A stretch of 64,000 nucleotides of DNA from Gemmatimonadota bacterium (GCA_016713785.1 JADJOM010000003.1:1135501-1199500), one strand, 5' to 3'. Counted from the stretch's first letter, positions 39,894 through 48,841 are shown. Notes: generated from the sequence alone by a model not told the origin. Made by a program: numbers and translations.

Positions 39894-40919
39894 ATGACTT
39901 CCTCCCCTCCTCGCGCCCTCGACGCATTCAGCCCCGATTCCGCGCTCGCGCGCGCCCCCGAGATCGCCGCCGAGAGCGCCGCGTTCCGGGATGTGCTCGC
40001 CGAGATCAGCCGGGTCATCGTGGGCCAGCAGGTGCTGCTCGAGCGGCTGCTCATCGGGCTCCTCGCGGATGGCCACCTCCTGCTCGAGGGCCTCCCCGGG
40101 CTGGCCAAGACCCTGGCCGTCCGCACCCTGGCCGCCACGATCGATTGCGACTGCCGCCGGGTGCAGTTCACCCCCGACCTCCTCCCCGCCGACCTCATCG
40201 GCACGCTGATCTACAACCAGCGCGAGGGCGACTTCACGGTGCAGCGGGGGCCGATCTTCACCAACATCCTGCTGGCCGACGAGGTGAACCGCGCGCCGGC
40301 CAAGGTGCAGAGCGCGCTGCTCGAGTCGATGCAGGAACGGCAGGTGACCATCGGCGGCGAGACCCACCGGCTCCCCGAGCTGTTCCTGGTGCTCGCCACC
40401 CAGAACCCGCTGGAGCACGAGGGCACCTATCCGCTGCCCGAGGCGCAGGTCGACCGCTTCCTGTTCAAGCTGGTGGTGACCTACCCCTCCCGCACCGAGG
40501 AGCGCGAGATCATCGACCGGATGACCGACCAGGCGGAGCCGGTCACCCAGGTGGTGATCCACCCGGACCGGGTGCTCCGGGCGCGGGAGATCGTGCGCAG
40601 CCTGTACGTCGACGGGAAGATCAAGGAGTACATCCTGGATCTGGTGGCCGCGACCCGGCACCCGGACCAGTGGCACCTCAAGGACCTTACCGGCCTGGTG
40701 CAGTTCGGGGCCTCGCCCCGCGCGGGGATCAACCTGGTGAAGGCCGCCAAGGCGCACGCCTTCCTGGCCGGGCGCGCCTACGTGCTCCCCGACGACGTCA
40801 AGGCCATGGTCCACGACACCATGCGGCACCGGCTGATCCCGACCTACCAGGCGGAGGCCGACGGCGTCACCTCCGACCAGATGCTCGACCGCATCCTCGC
40901 GGCCGTGCCGGTTCCGTGA
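39894..40919 (+). CDS. MoxR-family AAA+ ATPase
   Basis: A 341-residue MoxR ATPase. Walker A GLPGLAKT (66-73), Walker B ILLADE (125-130), VNRAPAKVQSALLESMQERQVTIGG, ATQNPLEHEGTYPLPEAQVDRF (sensor region) and GASPRAGINLVKAAKAHA are all in place. MoxR proteins act as chaperones that assemble or activate partners with von Willebrand A (VWA) domains. Here it leads DUF58, a BatD-like protein and two VWA proteins, the standard MoxR/Bat order. The stop overlaps the DUF58 GTG start (GTGA). Confidence 0.95.
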   Translation: MTSSPPRALDAFSPDSALARAPEIAAESAAFRDVLAEISRVIVGQQVLLERLLIGLLADGHLLLEGLPGLAKTLAVRTLAATIDCDCRRVQFTPDLLPADLIGTLIYNQREGDFTVQRGPIFTNILLADEVNRAPAKVQSALLESMQERQVTIGGETHRLPELFLVLATQNPLEHEGTYPLPEAQVDRFLFKLVVTYPSRTEEREIIDRMTDQAEPVTQVVIHPDRVLRAREIVRSLYVDGKIKEYILDLVAATRHPDQWHLKDLTGLVQFGASPRAGINLVKAAKAHAFLAGRAYVLPDDVKAMVHDTMRHRLIPTYQAEADGVTSDQMLDRILAAVPVP

Positions 40920-41794
40920 CCCCGGCGGAACTGCTCCGGGAGGTCAAGCGGATCGAGCTGACGACCCGGGAGCTGGTCCGGGACCTCGTCGCGGGCGACT
41001 ACACCAGCACCTTCCGCGGCCGCGGGGTCGAGTTCGCCGAGGTGCGGGAGTATCTCCCCGGCGACGACGTCCGGTCCATCGACTGGAACGTCACCGCCCG
41101 GCTCGGCACCCCCTTCATCAAGCGCTTCCATGAGGAGCGGCAGCTGACCCTGCTGCTGCTGGTCGACGTGAGCGCCTCGAGCGGCTTCGGGACGGTGCAG
41201 CGGACCCGGCGGCAGCTGGCCGCCGAAGTGGCCGCCGTCCTGGCCCTGGCCGCCACCCGGCATCGCGACCGGGTCGGGGCAGCGTTCTACTCCGACAAGG
41301 TGGAGTGGTTCCTCCCGCCCCGGAGCGGCCGCGGGCAGGCGCTGCAGGTGGTCAGCCAGGTGCTCTCCTACGAGCCTGAGGGGCGCGCCACCGACTTCGA
41401 GGCGTCCCTGCAGTTCCTCGAGCCGCTCCTGCGGCGCCGGGCCGCCGTGGTGGTGCTCTCCGACTTTCTCGACCAGGACCAGTGGCGGGGCCTCGATCGC
41501 CTCTCCGCCCGGCATGACCTCATCGCCATGCAGCTGACCGACCCGCGGGAGCGCGAGCTGCCGCCGGTCGGGCTGGTGACGCTCTGGGACCCCGAGAGCG
41601 GCGACTGGGACGTGGTGGACGCCGGCGACCCGGTGGTCCGGGCCCGGTTCGAGGCCGAAGGCCGCGCCTTCGACGAGGCCTTCGCCCGCTACACCACGCA
41701 GCGGGGCATCGATCTGCTGCGGCTGGAGACCAACCACGCCTACGGCGAGCGGCTGGCGGCCTTCTTCAGCCGCCGCGAACTCCGCCGGGCCTGA
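40916..41794 (+). CDS. DUF58 domain protein (VWA-like)
   Basis: A 292-residue cytoplasmic protein from GTG 40916. The DUF58 block is VAGDYTSTFRGRGVEFAEVREYLPGDDVRSIDWNVTAR, and the VWA-like part follows with LLLLVDVSASSGFG (MIDAS-like DxSxS) and VVLSDFLDQDQ. DUF58 proteins are the usual partner of MoxR and are thought to be its client. Start overlaps moxR by 4 bases and its stop shares a base with the next ATG (TGATG), so the operon is translationally coupled. Confidence 0.93.
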   Translation: MTPAELLREVKRIELTTRELVRDLVAGDYTSTFRGRGVEFAEVREYLPGDDVRSIDWNVTARLGTPFIKRFHEERQLTLLLLVDVSASSGFGTVQRTRRQLAAEVAAVLALAATRHRDRVGAAFYSDKVEWFLPPRSGRGQALQVVSQVLSYEPEGRATDFEASLQFLEPLLRRRAAVVVLSDFLDQDQWRGLDRLSARHDLIAMQLTDPRERELPPVGLVTLWDPESGDWDVVDAGDPVVRARFEAEGRAFDEAFARYTTQRGIDLLRLETNHAYGERLAAFFSRRELRRA

Positions 41795-42726
41795 TGCGGC
41801 GCCTCCCCGACCTGCCCTGCCTCCTGCTCTGCCTGGCCCTGCCGGCCGGGGCCGTCGCGCAGTCGCTCGAGCTCGTGCCCGAGCGCAGCCGCGCGACCAT
41901 CGGCGACCCCATCACGTTCAATCTCACGGTCCGGCTCCGGCCCGGCATGGAGCTGATCGACGTCTCCCCGCGCACGCTCGTGGCCCCGCCTCGCGGGATC
42001 CGGGTCCTCTCGGCCGACACCCTCCGTCCGGCAGGCAACGGCGTCTATCGCGGCACGGCCGTGATCGCGTTCTACCGGCTCGGGCCGCAACCGGTGCCCA
42101 CGCTCACCCTGCTCTACCGCGAGGCCGTCGGCGCGCCGCCGGACACCCTGCTGCACATGCCGGTGTCGATCGAGATCACCCCGATCCTCGAGGCCGGCAA
42201 TCCCCAACTGCGCGACATCAAGCCGCTGCAGCCCCTCGGCGGGCCGGTCTGGGCCCAGGCCGCCGGCCTGTTGGCTGCCATCGCAGCCGGGTTCTGGTGG
42301 TTGTGGCGACGAGGCGGGCGGCGCCGGACCGCCACGGCCGTGCCCGCCGCCGTGCTGCAGGGACCCTTCGATGCCGCCTTGGCGCGGCTGCGCGAGCTCG
42401 AAGCCGCGGCCCACGCCAGCGGCAACGGCGTGGTGCCACTCTACGCCGCCGTGGCCGCCGTGGTCCGCGACTGCCTGCTCCGCGTCGGCGCCATCCCGCA
42501 CCCGGGGCTCACCACCAGGGAGGTCGGGGAACGGCTGCCCGACTGGCTCTCCACCGCTGACCAGCGCGGCCGCTGCGAGGCCGTCCTCGACGAGGCCGAT
42601 CTCGTCAAGTTCGCGAAGGTCCGGCCGGACCACGCGGCCGCCGGCGACCACGTGGCGCGCACCCGCACCCTCCTCGAGGGCTGGCGCGCCGCCGCCGCGC
42701 CCCCCGCCGAACCCGGGGAGGGCTGA
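41794..42726 (+). CDS. BatD/DUF4381-like membrane protein of the MoxR operon
   Basis: A 310-residue protein. Signal peptide at 1-22 (CLLLCLALPAGAVAQ), then an extracytoplasmic beta domain (~23-150) with PERSRATIGDPITFNLTVRLRPG, the opening pattern of BatD proteins. One membrane helix (~153-170, AAGLLAAIAAGFWWLW) is followed by a cytoplasmic helical part. The cytoplasmic tail has LYAAVAAVVRDCLLRVG and TTREVGERLPDWL, like DUF4381 proteins. Its place between DUF58 and the first VWA protein supports the Bat assignment. The biochemical role is unknown. Confidence 0.8.
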   Translation: MRRLPDLPCLLLCLALPAGAVAQSLELVPERSRATIGDPITFNLTVRLRPGMELIDVSPRTLVAPPRGIRVLSADTLRPAGNGVYRGTAVIAFYRLGPQPVPTLTLLYREAVGAPPDTLLHMPVSIEITPILEAGNPQLRDIKPLQPLGGPVWAQAAGLLAAIAAGFWWLWRRGGRRRTATAVPAAVLQGPFDAALARLRELEAAAHASGNGVVPLYAAVAAVVRDCLLRVGAIPHPGLTTREVGERLPDWLSTADQRGRCEAVLDEADLVKFAKVRPDHAAAGDHVARTRTLLEGWRAAAAPPAEPGEG

Positions 42727-42727
42727 G

Positions 42728-43720
42728 ATGCGCTTTGCCGATCCGCTCTTCCTTGTGCTCCTGCTGGCGCCGCTGTGGCTGGGCATCCAGCGCTGGCGGC
42801 TGCGGCGGGCGGCGCCCCCGGAGCGCATCGCCTTCCCCGCGCTGCGCTTCGCGCGGGCGGCGCGGCCCACCCTGCGGGCGCGGTGGCACCGGCTCCCCGG
42901 CTGGCTCGCGCTGCTCGGGGTGACCCTGCTGGTGGTGGCGCTGGCGCGGCCGCAGGTGCCCGGCGATTCGGAACCCACCCGGGTCAAGTCACGCAACCTC
43001 GTCCTCGCGCTCGACATCTCGAGCAGCATGAAGGCCGCGGACTTCCAGCCCGGCAACCGGCTGGCGGTGGCGCGCACCATCCTGCGCGACTTCCTGCAGC
43101 GCCGCGACGGCGACCTCGTGGGGCTGGTGCTGTTCGCCGGCCGCGCCTTCCTGCAGGCGCCGCTCACCACCGACATCAGCGTGCTCGACCGCCTGGCCGA
43201 GCAGGCCGACATCGGGCTCCTGCCCGACGGCACCGCCATCGGCAGCGCCATCACGCTCAGCCTCAACCAGCTCAAGAACCTGCCGCGGAACTCCTGCGCC
43301 ATCATCCTGATTACCGATGGCGCCAACAACGCCGGGGACGTTTCGCCCGTGCAGGCCGCCGAGGCGGCCCGGGCGCTGGGCGTCCGGGTGCACACGATCG
43401 GCCTGAGTTCTGCCGACACCTTCTCGGTGGCGCTCAACGGCGTCTGGACGGTCCGCAACGTGAACGCCCGGCTGTCCGGCCGGGACGAGGCGGTGCTCAA
43501 GGACGTCTCGACCCGGACCGGGGGCCAGTTCTACAAGGCCACCGACCCCGAGATGCTCCGCGAGGTGATGCGCGAGATCGACCCGCTGGAACGGATCGAA
43601 GTGCAGATCAGCGAGACCCGCGAGTGGCACGAACTCTTCCCGGTGCTGCTGGGCATCGGGCTCGCGCTGGTGCTGCTCGAGACGCTGCTGCTGGTCACCT
43701 GGCAGCGGAGGCTGCCGTGA
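42728..43720 (+). CDS. BatA-like VWA membrane protein
   Basis: A 330-residue protein. Two N-terminal helices (~6-20 and ~58-74, ending in the hallmark LARPQ), a VWA domain with MIDAS DISSS (96-100), AIGSAITLSLNQLK, IILITDGANNAG, and a C-terminal helix (PVLLGIGLALVLLETLLLV). This is the Aerotolerance/BatA layout, in which a metal-binding VWA domain is held at the membrane by flanking helices. It begins one base after the previous stop and overlaps the next GTG start by 4 bases. Confidence 0.92.
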   Translation: MRFADPLFLVLLLAPLWLGIQRWRLRRAAPPERIAFPALRFARAARPTLRARWHRLPGWLALLGVTLLVVALARPQVPGDSEPTRVKSRNLVLALDISSSMKAADFQPGNRLAVARTILRDFLQRRDGDLVGLVLFAGRAFLQAPLTTDISVLDRLAEQADIGLLPDGTAIGSAITLSLNQLKNLPRNSCAIILITDGANNAGDVSPVQAAEAARALGVRVHTIGLSSADTFSVALNGVWTVRNVNARLSGRDEAVLKDVSTRTGGQFYKATDPEMLREVMREIDPLERIEVQISETREWHELFPVLLGIGLALVLLETLLLVTWQRRLP

Positions 43721-45474
43721 GCATCTTCGCGCAGCCGGCGGCATTCGCGCTGTTCCTCGTGCTCCCGGCCCTCTGGCTGCTGGCCCGCCACGCCCGGCAG
43801 GAACGCACCGCCGCCCTGGCCCGCTTCGGCGACCCCGCCCTCCTCGGCCGCACCTCGTCCCTGCCGGGCCCCGCCTCGCGGGCGCGGGTGGCGCTGCGCT
43901 GGCTGGCGCTCGTGGCCGCGGTGCTCGCGCTGGCGCGGCCCCAGATCGGCCGCCAGCCCAAGCCGCTGGCCCGCACCGGCCGGGACATCATCGTGACCCT
44001 CGACCTGAGCCGCTCCATGAAGGTGGCCGACGTCGGCGGCACCCGGCTCCGCGCCGCGAAACGCCTGGCGTGGCAGCTCGCCTCGGCCCGCCCCGGCGAC
44101 CGCATCGGCCTGGTGGTCTTCGGTGGCGCGGGATTCCTGGCGCTCCCGCCGACCGGCGACCTCGCCACCTTCCAGCTGTTCCTCGACGCCGCCTCCCCCG
44201 AGGACATCGGCGACCCCGCGAGCGACATCGCTGCCGGGCTGCGGGTGGCGGAGCGGGCGCTGCGCCGGGAAGGCACCGCGATCGGGTCGCGCGCCATCCT
44301 GCTGGTGACCGACGGGGAACGCAACGAAGGGCCCATCGCGCCCGCGATCGAGGCGCTGGTCAAGGCCCGCCTCCCGGTCTTTGCGGTGGGCATCGGCAGC
44401 GCCGCCGGCGGGCTCATCCCCAACGACTCCGGCGCCGCCGAGGGGCCGTGGCACCTCGACGGCATCGGCCGCCAGATCATCTCCCGGCTGAACGAGGGCG
44501 GGCTCGATTCCCTGGCCACCGCCACCGGGGGCGCGTACGCCCGGTTCGACGACCCCCGGGCGCTCGAGGCCATGACCGCCGCCCTCCAGAGCCTCGAGGC
44601 GCGGGTGCTGGCGTCCCAGCCCGCCACCGAACCGCAGGAGCGCTACCAGTGGCCCCTGCTGCTCGCCGTGCTCTGCCTGCTCGGCGACCTGCTGCTCGGG
44701 GCCCGGCGGCCGCCCGCGTCCCGGCCGGCCCGTGGGCCCGGACGCATCGCGGGCGCCCCGTTCGGCCGGGTGGCCGCCACCATCGGCGCGGTCGGCGTCA
44801 CCCTCGGGCTCCCGCTGCTCTCCTGCAGCACCGCCCAGCGGCAGCAGGCACGGGGACAGCAACTCTACGATCAGGGGAAGTACCTCGAGGCCTACGAGGC
44901 CTGGCAGACGGTGCTGCGGCAGCAGGGTGGCCCCGACCTGCGCTACAACTCCGGCAACGCCCTCTACCGGCTGCGCCAGTACAACGAGGCGGCCAAGACC
45001 TGGCGCGACGCGCTCAACAGCGCCCCGCCGGAGCTGCGGCAGGAGGCGTACTTCAACATGGGGAACGCCTTCGTCCGGGCGGACGAGGACGCCAATGCCC
45101 TGAGCGGCTACCTCGAGCGCTCGCTCGACGCCTATGAGGAGGCGCTGCGGCTCAACCCGGCCGACCAGGACGCCAAGTGGAACCTCGAGATCGCGCTGCA
45201 GCGCCGCGGCGACGTGGGTCAGGAAGGTTCGCGAGGCATGGGCGGCCGGGCCGAGTACGGCCAGGGAGGACAGGAGGAGGGCTACGAGGGCAGCCGCCAG
45301 TCCGCCGTGGGCGCGCTGGCCGGCGGCGGCACGGGTGGCGACGAGGGGGAGTCGGTCGAGGAGCTGGACGACCAGCAGGCGCGCTCCATGCTCGAGGCCA
45401 TCGAACGGCAGCAGCTGTCCACGCATGAGGGTCGCCGGCCCAAGACCACGGGGAGCGGCGACCGGGACTGGTAG
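43717..45474 (+). CDS. BatB-like VWA protein fused to a BatC-like TPR region
   Basis: A 585-residue fusion. The N-terminal half copies the BatA/B layout: helices at ~8-23 and ~60-76, then VWA with DLSRS (96-100) and LLVTDGERNEG, and a helix QWPLLLAVLCLLGDLLLG at ~309-326. A second hydrophobic stretch (~352-370, VAATIGAVGVTLGLPLLSC) resembles a lipoprotein signal. TPR repeats (QQLYDQGKYLEAYEAWQTVL, LRYNSGNALYRLRQYNEAAKTW) and a Gly/Glu-rich tail follow. In other genomes BatB and BatC are separate genes. An in-frame GTG at 44770 could allow separate synthesis of the TPR part. Start is GTG overlapping the upstream stop. Confidence 0.88.
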   Translation: MSIFAQPAAFALFLVLPALWLLARHARQERTAALARFGDPALLGRTSSLPGPASRARVALRWLALVAAVLALARPQIGRQPKPLARTGRDIIVTLDLSRSMKVADVGGTRLRAAKRLAWQLASARPGDRIGLVVFGGAGFLALPPTGDLATFQLFLDAASPEDIGDPASDIAAGLRVAERALRREGTAIGSRAILLVTDGERNEGPIAPAIEALVKARLPVFAVGIGSAAGGLIPNDSGAAEGPWHLDGIGRQIISRLNEGGLDSLATATGGAYARFDDPRALEAMTAALQSLEARVLASQPATEPQERYQWPLLLAVLCLLGDLLLGARRPPASRPARGPGRIAGAPFGRVAATIGAVGVTLGLPLLSCSTAQRQQARGQQLYDQGKYLEAYEAWQTVLRQQGGPDLRYNSGNALYRLRQYNEAAKTWRDALNSAPPELRQEAYFNMGNAFVRADEDANALSGYLERSLDAYEEALRLNPADQDAKWNLEIALQRRGDVGQEGSRGMGGRAEYGQGGQEEGYEGSRQSAVGALAGGGTGGDEGESVEELDDQQARSMLEAIERQQLSTHEGRRPKTTGSGDRDW

Positions 45475-45549
45475 CGGCCCGCCGGGCTGTGCCGCCGCGG
45501 CGGCCGCGGTCGTCCCCATGTCCAACTCCCAGTCCACAGTCGAGGTCCG

Positions 45550-47940
45550 ATGGCCCCCCGCGCCCCCAGGCCGTACCGGCTGCTGAGCCTCTGCCTGTCC
45601 GTGTGCCTCGCGACCACCCTGCCCGCCCAGTCCCCCGCCGACCGGGCGGCCCTCCTGGCCTATGCCGACTCCCTCGCCGCCGCCACGACCGTGGAGCAGG
45701 TCCGCGCCCTCGAGGCCACCCGGGCGACGGGCGCCCTCGGGCTGATCCGCAGCGGCCTCGCCGCGCTGCGGCGCGGGGAGCTGGGCCAGGACCGTGGCCC
45801 GTACGACCAGGCCATCCAGCTGCTCGAACGCGCCATCGACGGCGAGGGCCGCTGGCCCCATCCGTGGTTCGCGCTCGGGGTCACCCAGATCGCCTGCTAC
45901 CGCCGCGCCTTCGTGGTCAAGGCCACCAACTACTCGCCGGCCGGCGCCTCGTACCGTGAGGCGGCGCTGCGGTCCTTTGCCCGGGCCATCGAGAAGGACT
46001 CCACCTTCGTGCCGGCGGCCGACGCCCTCGCCGGCATCACCCTTTCGCTGGGTCACCGGCTGCTGCCCAGGATGCTCGCGGAGCCGCTCCGCCGGGTGGA
46101 GCTGGTGCCGGGCACGGCACCGCAGGTGAACCTGGCCGCCGCCGCCGTGGCGTTCGGCAACCAGGAGTACGAACGCACCCTCGAGATCCTGGGCGACTAC
46201 GTCCGCCGCGGCGGCGACCGGGGCGTGGCCGGGGTGGAACAGGCGCGCACCCTCTCGGCGCTCAAGCGCCCCGACGCGGCAGCCGCGGCCTACCTCGCCG
46301 GCCTCACCGGCCTCACCGAGACCGGCCGCCTGGCCTACCGGGAGGACCTCGGATGGGTGGCCGGGCAGGACGAGATCGACGTCCTCGATACCCTGGCCCT
46401 CGCCGCGGTCCCGGCCTGGGTGGGCCAGTTCTGGCGGGAACGCGACGCCCTGAACCTGCGCGCCCCCAACGAACGGCTTATCGAGCACCTGCGGCGCTGG
46501 GTCTACGCGCACGAGAACTTCCTGTCACACCGCCCCGACGACGTCCCGGCCAACGCCGAGGGCTTCGGGCCGCAGGACCAGTCCTCGCTGTTCGAGGTGG
46601 GCGCCATCGCGGAGGTGATGACCGAGGTGGCCGGCGGCATCCCCGCCTTCCGCACCTACCGGCGCACCCAGTGGGAACTGGACGACCGGGGGGTGATGTA
46701 CCTTCGGCATGGCGAACCCACCAAGCGGGTGAGTTCAGTGGCCGGCCCCCCCAACGAGTCGTGGGCCTACGACCTGCCCGAGGGCCGCCGGGTCTACCAC
46801 TTCCTCGGCTCACGGGCGCTGGGGACGCAGTCGGCCACCACCCTGACCGCCTCGCTGCCCCTCGACGCCGACATGCTCGACGCCCGGGCCGACCTCGACA
46901 GTCGCTACGCCCTGCTCGCCGACCGGATCCAGCGCCTGGAGGCGCAGGCACGCACCAACCAGAGCCTCAACGCGGCCCAGGCCCGCGAGGCGGGGCTCGA
47001 GGCCAGCTTGGAGTCCGGCTCCGGCGCGGCGCTCAACGCGCAGTCGGTCACCAATGCCATCGCCAACCAGAGCATGACCCGCCTCGGCGCGGACGTGCTG
47101 TGGCGCGAGGCGGCGCGGAACCGCGGGGCGATAGCGGCCGCGGTGGCAAGCGATGGCTTTCCCCAGCGTTACAAGACCTCGCTCGACGCGATCGTCCAGG
47201 TGTACGGCGTGGGCTTCGGGCAGGGTGAGACCCAGCGTATCCTGACCGTCTTCGCGGTACCCGGGGCCCGCCTGGTGCCGCGGCGGCGCCCCGACGGCGG
47301 ACCCGGCGTGCTCTACCCGATCAACTTCCGGGTCATCGCCCTGGACCGCGGCACCGGCGTGATCCGGCAGATGGACACCACCCGCACCTTCCTCGCGCCC
47401 GACACGCTGCGAGGGGACCAGCACCTCTCCGGGCTGCTGGAACTGGCCGTGCCTCCGGGCGCCTACCAGGTGCGTGCGCTGGTCAGCCAGCCCGGCCTCG
47501 AGGCCGCCACCGGCGTGGGCCGCGACAGCGTCTCCATCCCGGCCAACCCCCGCGACATGATCCTCTCGGACCTCATCCTGGGCCGGCCGGAGAGCGGCCT
47601 CGCGTGGATGTATGCCGGGGAGCGGGTCCCGCTCAACCCGCTGAACGCCGTGCCCCGGGGCGCGGGCGTCGAGCTGTTCTACGAGATCGGGGGCCTGGCG
47701 CCCGGCCAGCGGTACTCGGTCACCAGCACCGTCCGAAAGGCCGAGGACCGGCCGACGGCGCGGCCGCAGCTGCAGGTGGCGTTCGACTTCACTGCCACCG
47801 CGACGTACGAGCGGGTCTCGCGCGGGCTGGGCCTCGCCAACCTCAAGCCGGGGGCGTACGTGCTGGTGGTCGCCGTCGAGGAGGCGGGCAACGGGCGGCG
47901 GGTCCGGCGGGAGCGGGCGCTCAACGTGCTGCCGCGTTAG
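45550..47940 (+). CDS. GWxTD domain protein, exported
   Basis: A 796-residue protein with a signal peptide (LLSLCLSVCLATTLPAQ). Residues ~25-260 are TPR-like helices (YDQAIQLLERAIDGEG, AALRSFARAIEKD). The centre carries GWxTD-family strings: VGQFWRERDALNLRAPNERLIEHLRRW and RGVMYLRHGEPTKR. The last ~230 residues are a beta-rich region with LELAVPPGAYQVRALV and GLANLKPGAYVLVVAVEE. GWxTD proteins are found in Gemmatimonadota, Acidobacteriota and Bacteroidota; their role is not established. It follows the Bat-like operon by 75 bases, which contain no clear promoter or terminator, so co-transcription is possible. Confidence 0.85.
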   Translation: MAPRAPRPYRLLSLCLSVCLATTLPAQSPADRAALLAYADSLAAATTVEQVRALEATRATGALGLIRSGLAALRRGELGQDRGPYDQAIQLLERAIDGEGRWPHPWFALGVTQIACYRRAFVVKATNYSPAGASYREAALRSFARAIEKDSTFVPAADALAGITLSLGHRLLPRMLAEPLRRVELVPGTAPQVNLAAAAVAFGNQEYERTLEILGDYVRRGGDRGVAGVEQARTLSALKRPDAAAAAYLAGLTGLTETGRLAYREDLGWVAGQDEIDVLDTLALAAVPAWVGQFWRERDALNLRAPNERLIEHLRRWVYAHENFLSHRPDDVPANAEGFGPQDQSSLFEVGAIAEVMTEVAGGIPAFRTYRRTQWELDDRGVMYLRHGEPTKRVSSVAGPPNESWAYDLPEGRRVYHFLGSRALGTQSATTLTASLPLDADMLDARADLDSRYALLADRIQRLEAQARTNQSLNAAQAREAGLEASLESGSGAALNAQSVTNAIANQSMTRLGADVLWREAARNRGAIAAAVASDGFPQRYKTSLDAIVQVYGVGFGQGETQRILTVFAVPGARLVPRRRPDGGPGVLYPINFRVIALDRGTGVIRQMDTTRTFLAPDTLRGDQHLSGLLELAVPPGAYQVRALVSQPGLEAATGVGRDSVSIPANPRDMILSDLILGRPESGLAWMYAGERVPLNPLNAVPRGAGVELFYEIGGLAPGQRYSVTSTVRKAEDRPTARPQLQVAFDFTATATYERVSRGLGLANLKPGAYVLVVAVEEAGNGRRVRRERALNVLPR

Positions 47941-47943
47941 ATT
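47938..47943 (+). promoter_or_regulatory. Candidate -10 element of the BAX-inhibitor-like gene
   Basis: TAGATT (47938-47943) overlaps the TAG stop of the GWxTD gene and is followed by TCCGGC. A start near 47950 would give a ~26-base leader containing the GAGAGG ribosome site at 47963-47968. No good -35 is seen. Confidence 0.4.
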
Positions 47944-47975
47944 TCCGGCCCTCACCCCTCCCGAGAGGTCGTCCG

Positions 47976-48683
47976 ATGTCGAATCCGATTGACGCCACCC
48001 CGGGCTTTGCCGCCCAGCGGGCCCAGGCCGAGCGCGTCACCGCCTTCCTGATGCGGGTCTACGGCTGGATGTGTGCCGGCCTGGCCATCACCGCGGCGGT
48101 GGCGTTCTTCGTGGCCAGCTCGCCGGCCCTGGTCGGCGCCCTCGTCAGCAACCAGCTGCTCTTCTGGGTGGTCCTGCTGGCCCCGATCGGCTTCGTCTGG
48201 TACCTGCGGGCCCGGGTCGACGACCTCGCCCCGAACACCGCGGCCGCGCTGTTCGTGACGTACGCCGCGCTCAACGGCGTCACCTTCTCGGTCATCCTGC
48301 TGGCGTACACCGGCGCCTCGATTGCCTCGACCTTCCTGACCACCTCGGCGGCGTTCGGGGGCCTGGCCCTCTACGGCACCGTGACCAGGCGCAACCTCGA
48401 CGGCCTCGGCCAGTTCGCCATGATGGGCCTGCTGGGCGTGCTGGTGGCGTCGATCGTCGGCCTCTTCTGGCAGAACGACATGTTCCAGTTCGTCCTGTCG
48501 GTGTGCGGCGTGCTGGTGTTCACGGCCCTGACCGCCTACCGGGCCCAGCAGATGCGGGAGCTGGCGCTGTCCCTCCCCGAGGACCGGATCGGTTCCCACG
48601 CCATCGTGGGGGCGCTCGGCCTGTACCTGGCCTTCATCAACCTGTTCCTGTTCCTGCTTCGCCTGTTCGGCCGCCGGCGCTAG
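47976..48683 (+). CDS. BAX inhibitor-1/YccA family membrane protein
   Basis: A 235-residue protein with seven hydrophobic helices. It shows the family opening RVTAFLMRVYGWMCAGLAITA, central NGVTFSVILLAYTGASIASTFLTTSAAFGGLALYG, and the end LALSLPEDRIGSHAIVGALGLYLAFINLFLFLLRLFGRR. Bacterial members are calcium-leak channels or interact with FtsH; the role here is not known. ATG 47976 has a good ribosome site and matches the usual N-terminus. A strong hairpin follows 18 bases downstream. Confidence 0.93.
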   Translation: MSNPIDATPGFAAQRAQAERVTAFLMRVYGWMCAGLAITAAVAFFVASSPALVGALVSNQLLFWVVLLAPIGFVWYLRARVDDLAPNTAAALFVTYAALNGVTFSVILLAYTGASIASTFLTTSAAFGGLALYGTVTRRNLDGLGQFAMMGLLGVLVASIVGLFWQNDMFQFVLSVCGVLVFTALTAYRAQQMRELALSLPEDRIGSHAIVGALGLYLAFINLFLFLLRLFGRRR

Positions 48684-48701
48684 CCGTCCGGGCCGCCCCC
48701 C

Positions 48702-48728
48702 GGGGGTGGGGTCTCTGCCCCACCCCCG
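48702..48728 (+). terminator. Terminator hairpin after the BAX-inhibitor-like gene
   Basis: CGGGGGTGGG (48702-48711) pairs with CCCACCCCCG (48719-48728) around a 7-base loop. It lies just upstream of the rpsF promoter, separating the two units. No T-tract follows. Confidence 0.6.
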
Positions 48729-48742
48729 TCGCCCCGGTGGCC

Positions 48743-48771
48743 TTGCCCTAACCTGTTCTCCTGACTAGGTT
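48743..48771 (+). promoter_or_regulatory. Sigma-70 type promoter of the rpsF operon
   Basis: TTGCCC (48743-48748), exact 17-base spacer, TAGGTT (48766-48771). The predicted start near 48778 gives a leader of about 64 bases before rpsF. Confidence 0.6.
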
Positions 48772-48792
48772 TTCCCGCTCAACATTCCTCCT

Positions 48793-48817
48793 CCCGGGCC
48801 TCACACCAGGGCCCGGG
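48793..48817 (+). promoter_or_regulatory. Leader hairpin of the rpsF operon
   Basis: CCCGGGCC (48793-48800) pairs with GGCCCGGG (48810-48817) around a 9-base loop in the untranslated leader, about 25 bases before the rpsF ATG. Many bacteria regulate this operon through an S6:S18-binding leader structure; this hairpin is a candidate, but the known bulged motif was not confirmed. Confidence 0.4.
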
Positions 48818-48841
48818 CGACCACGACCAAAGGAAGGTGTC

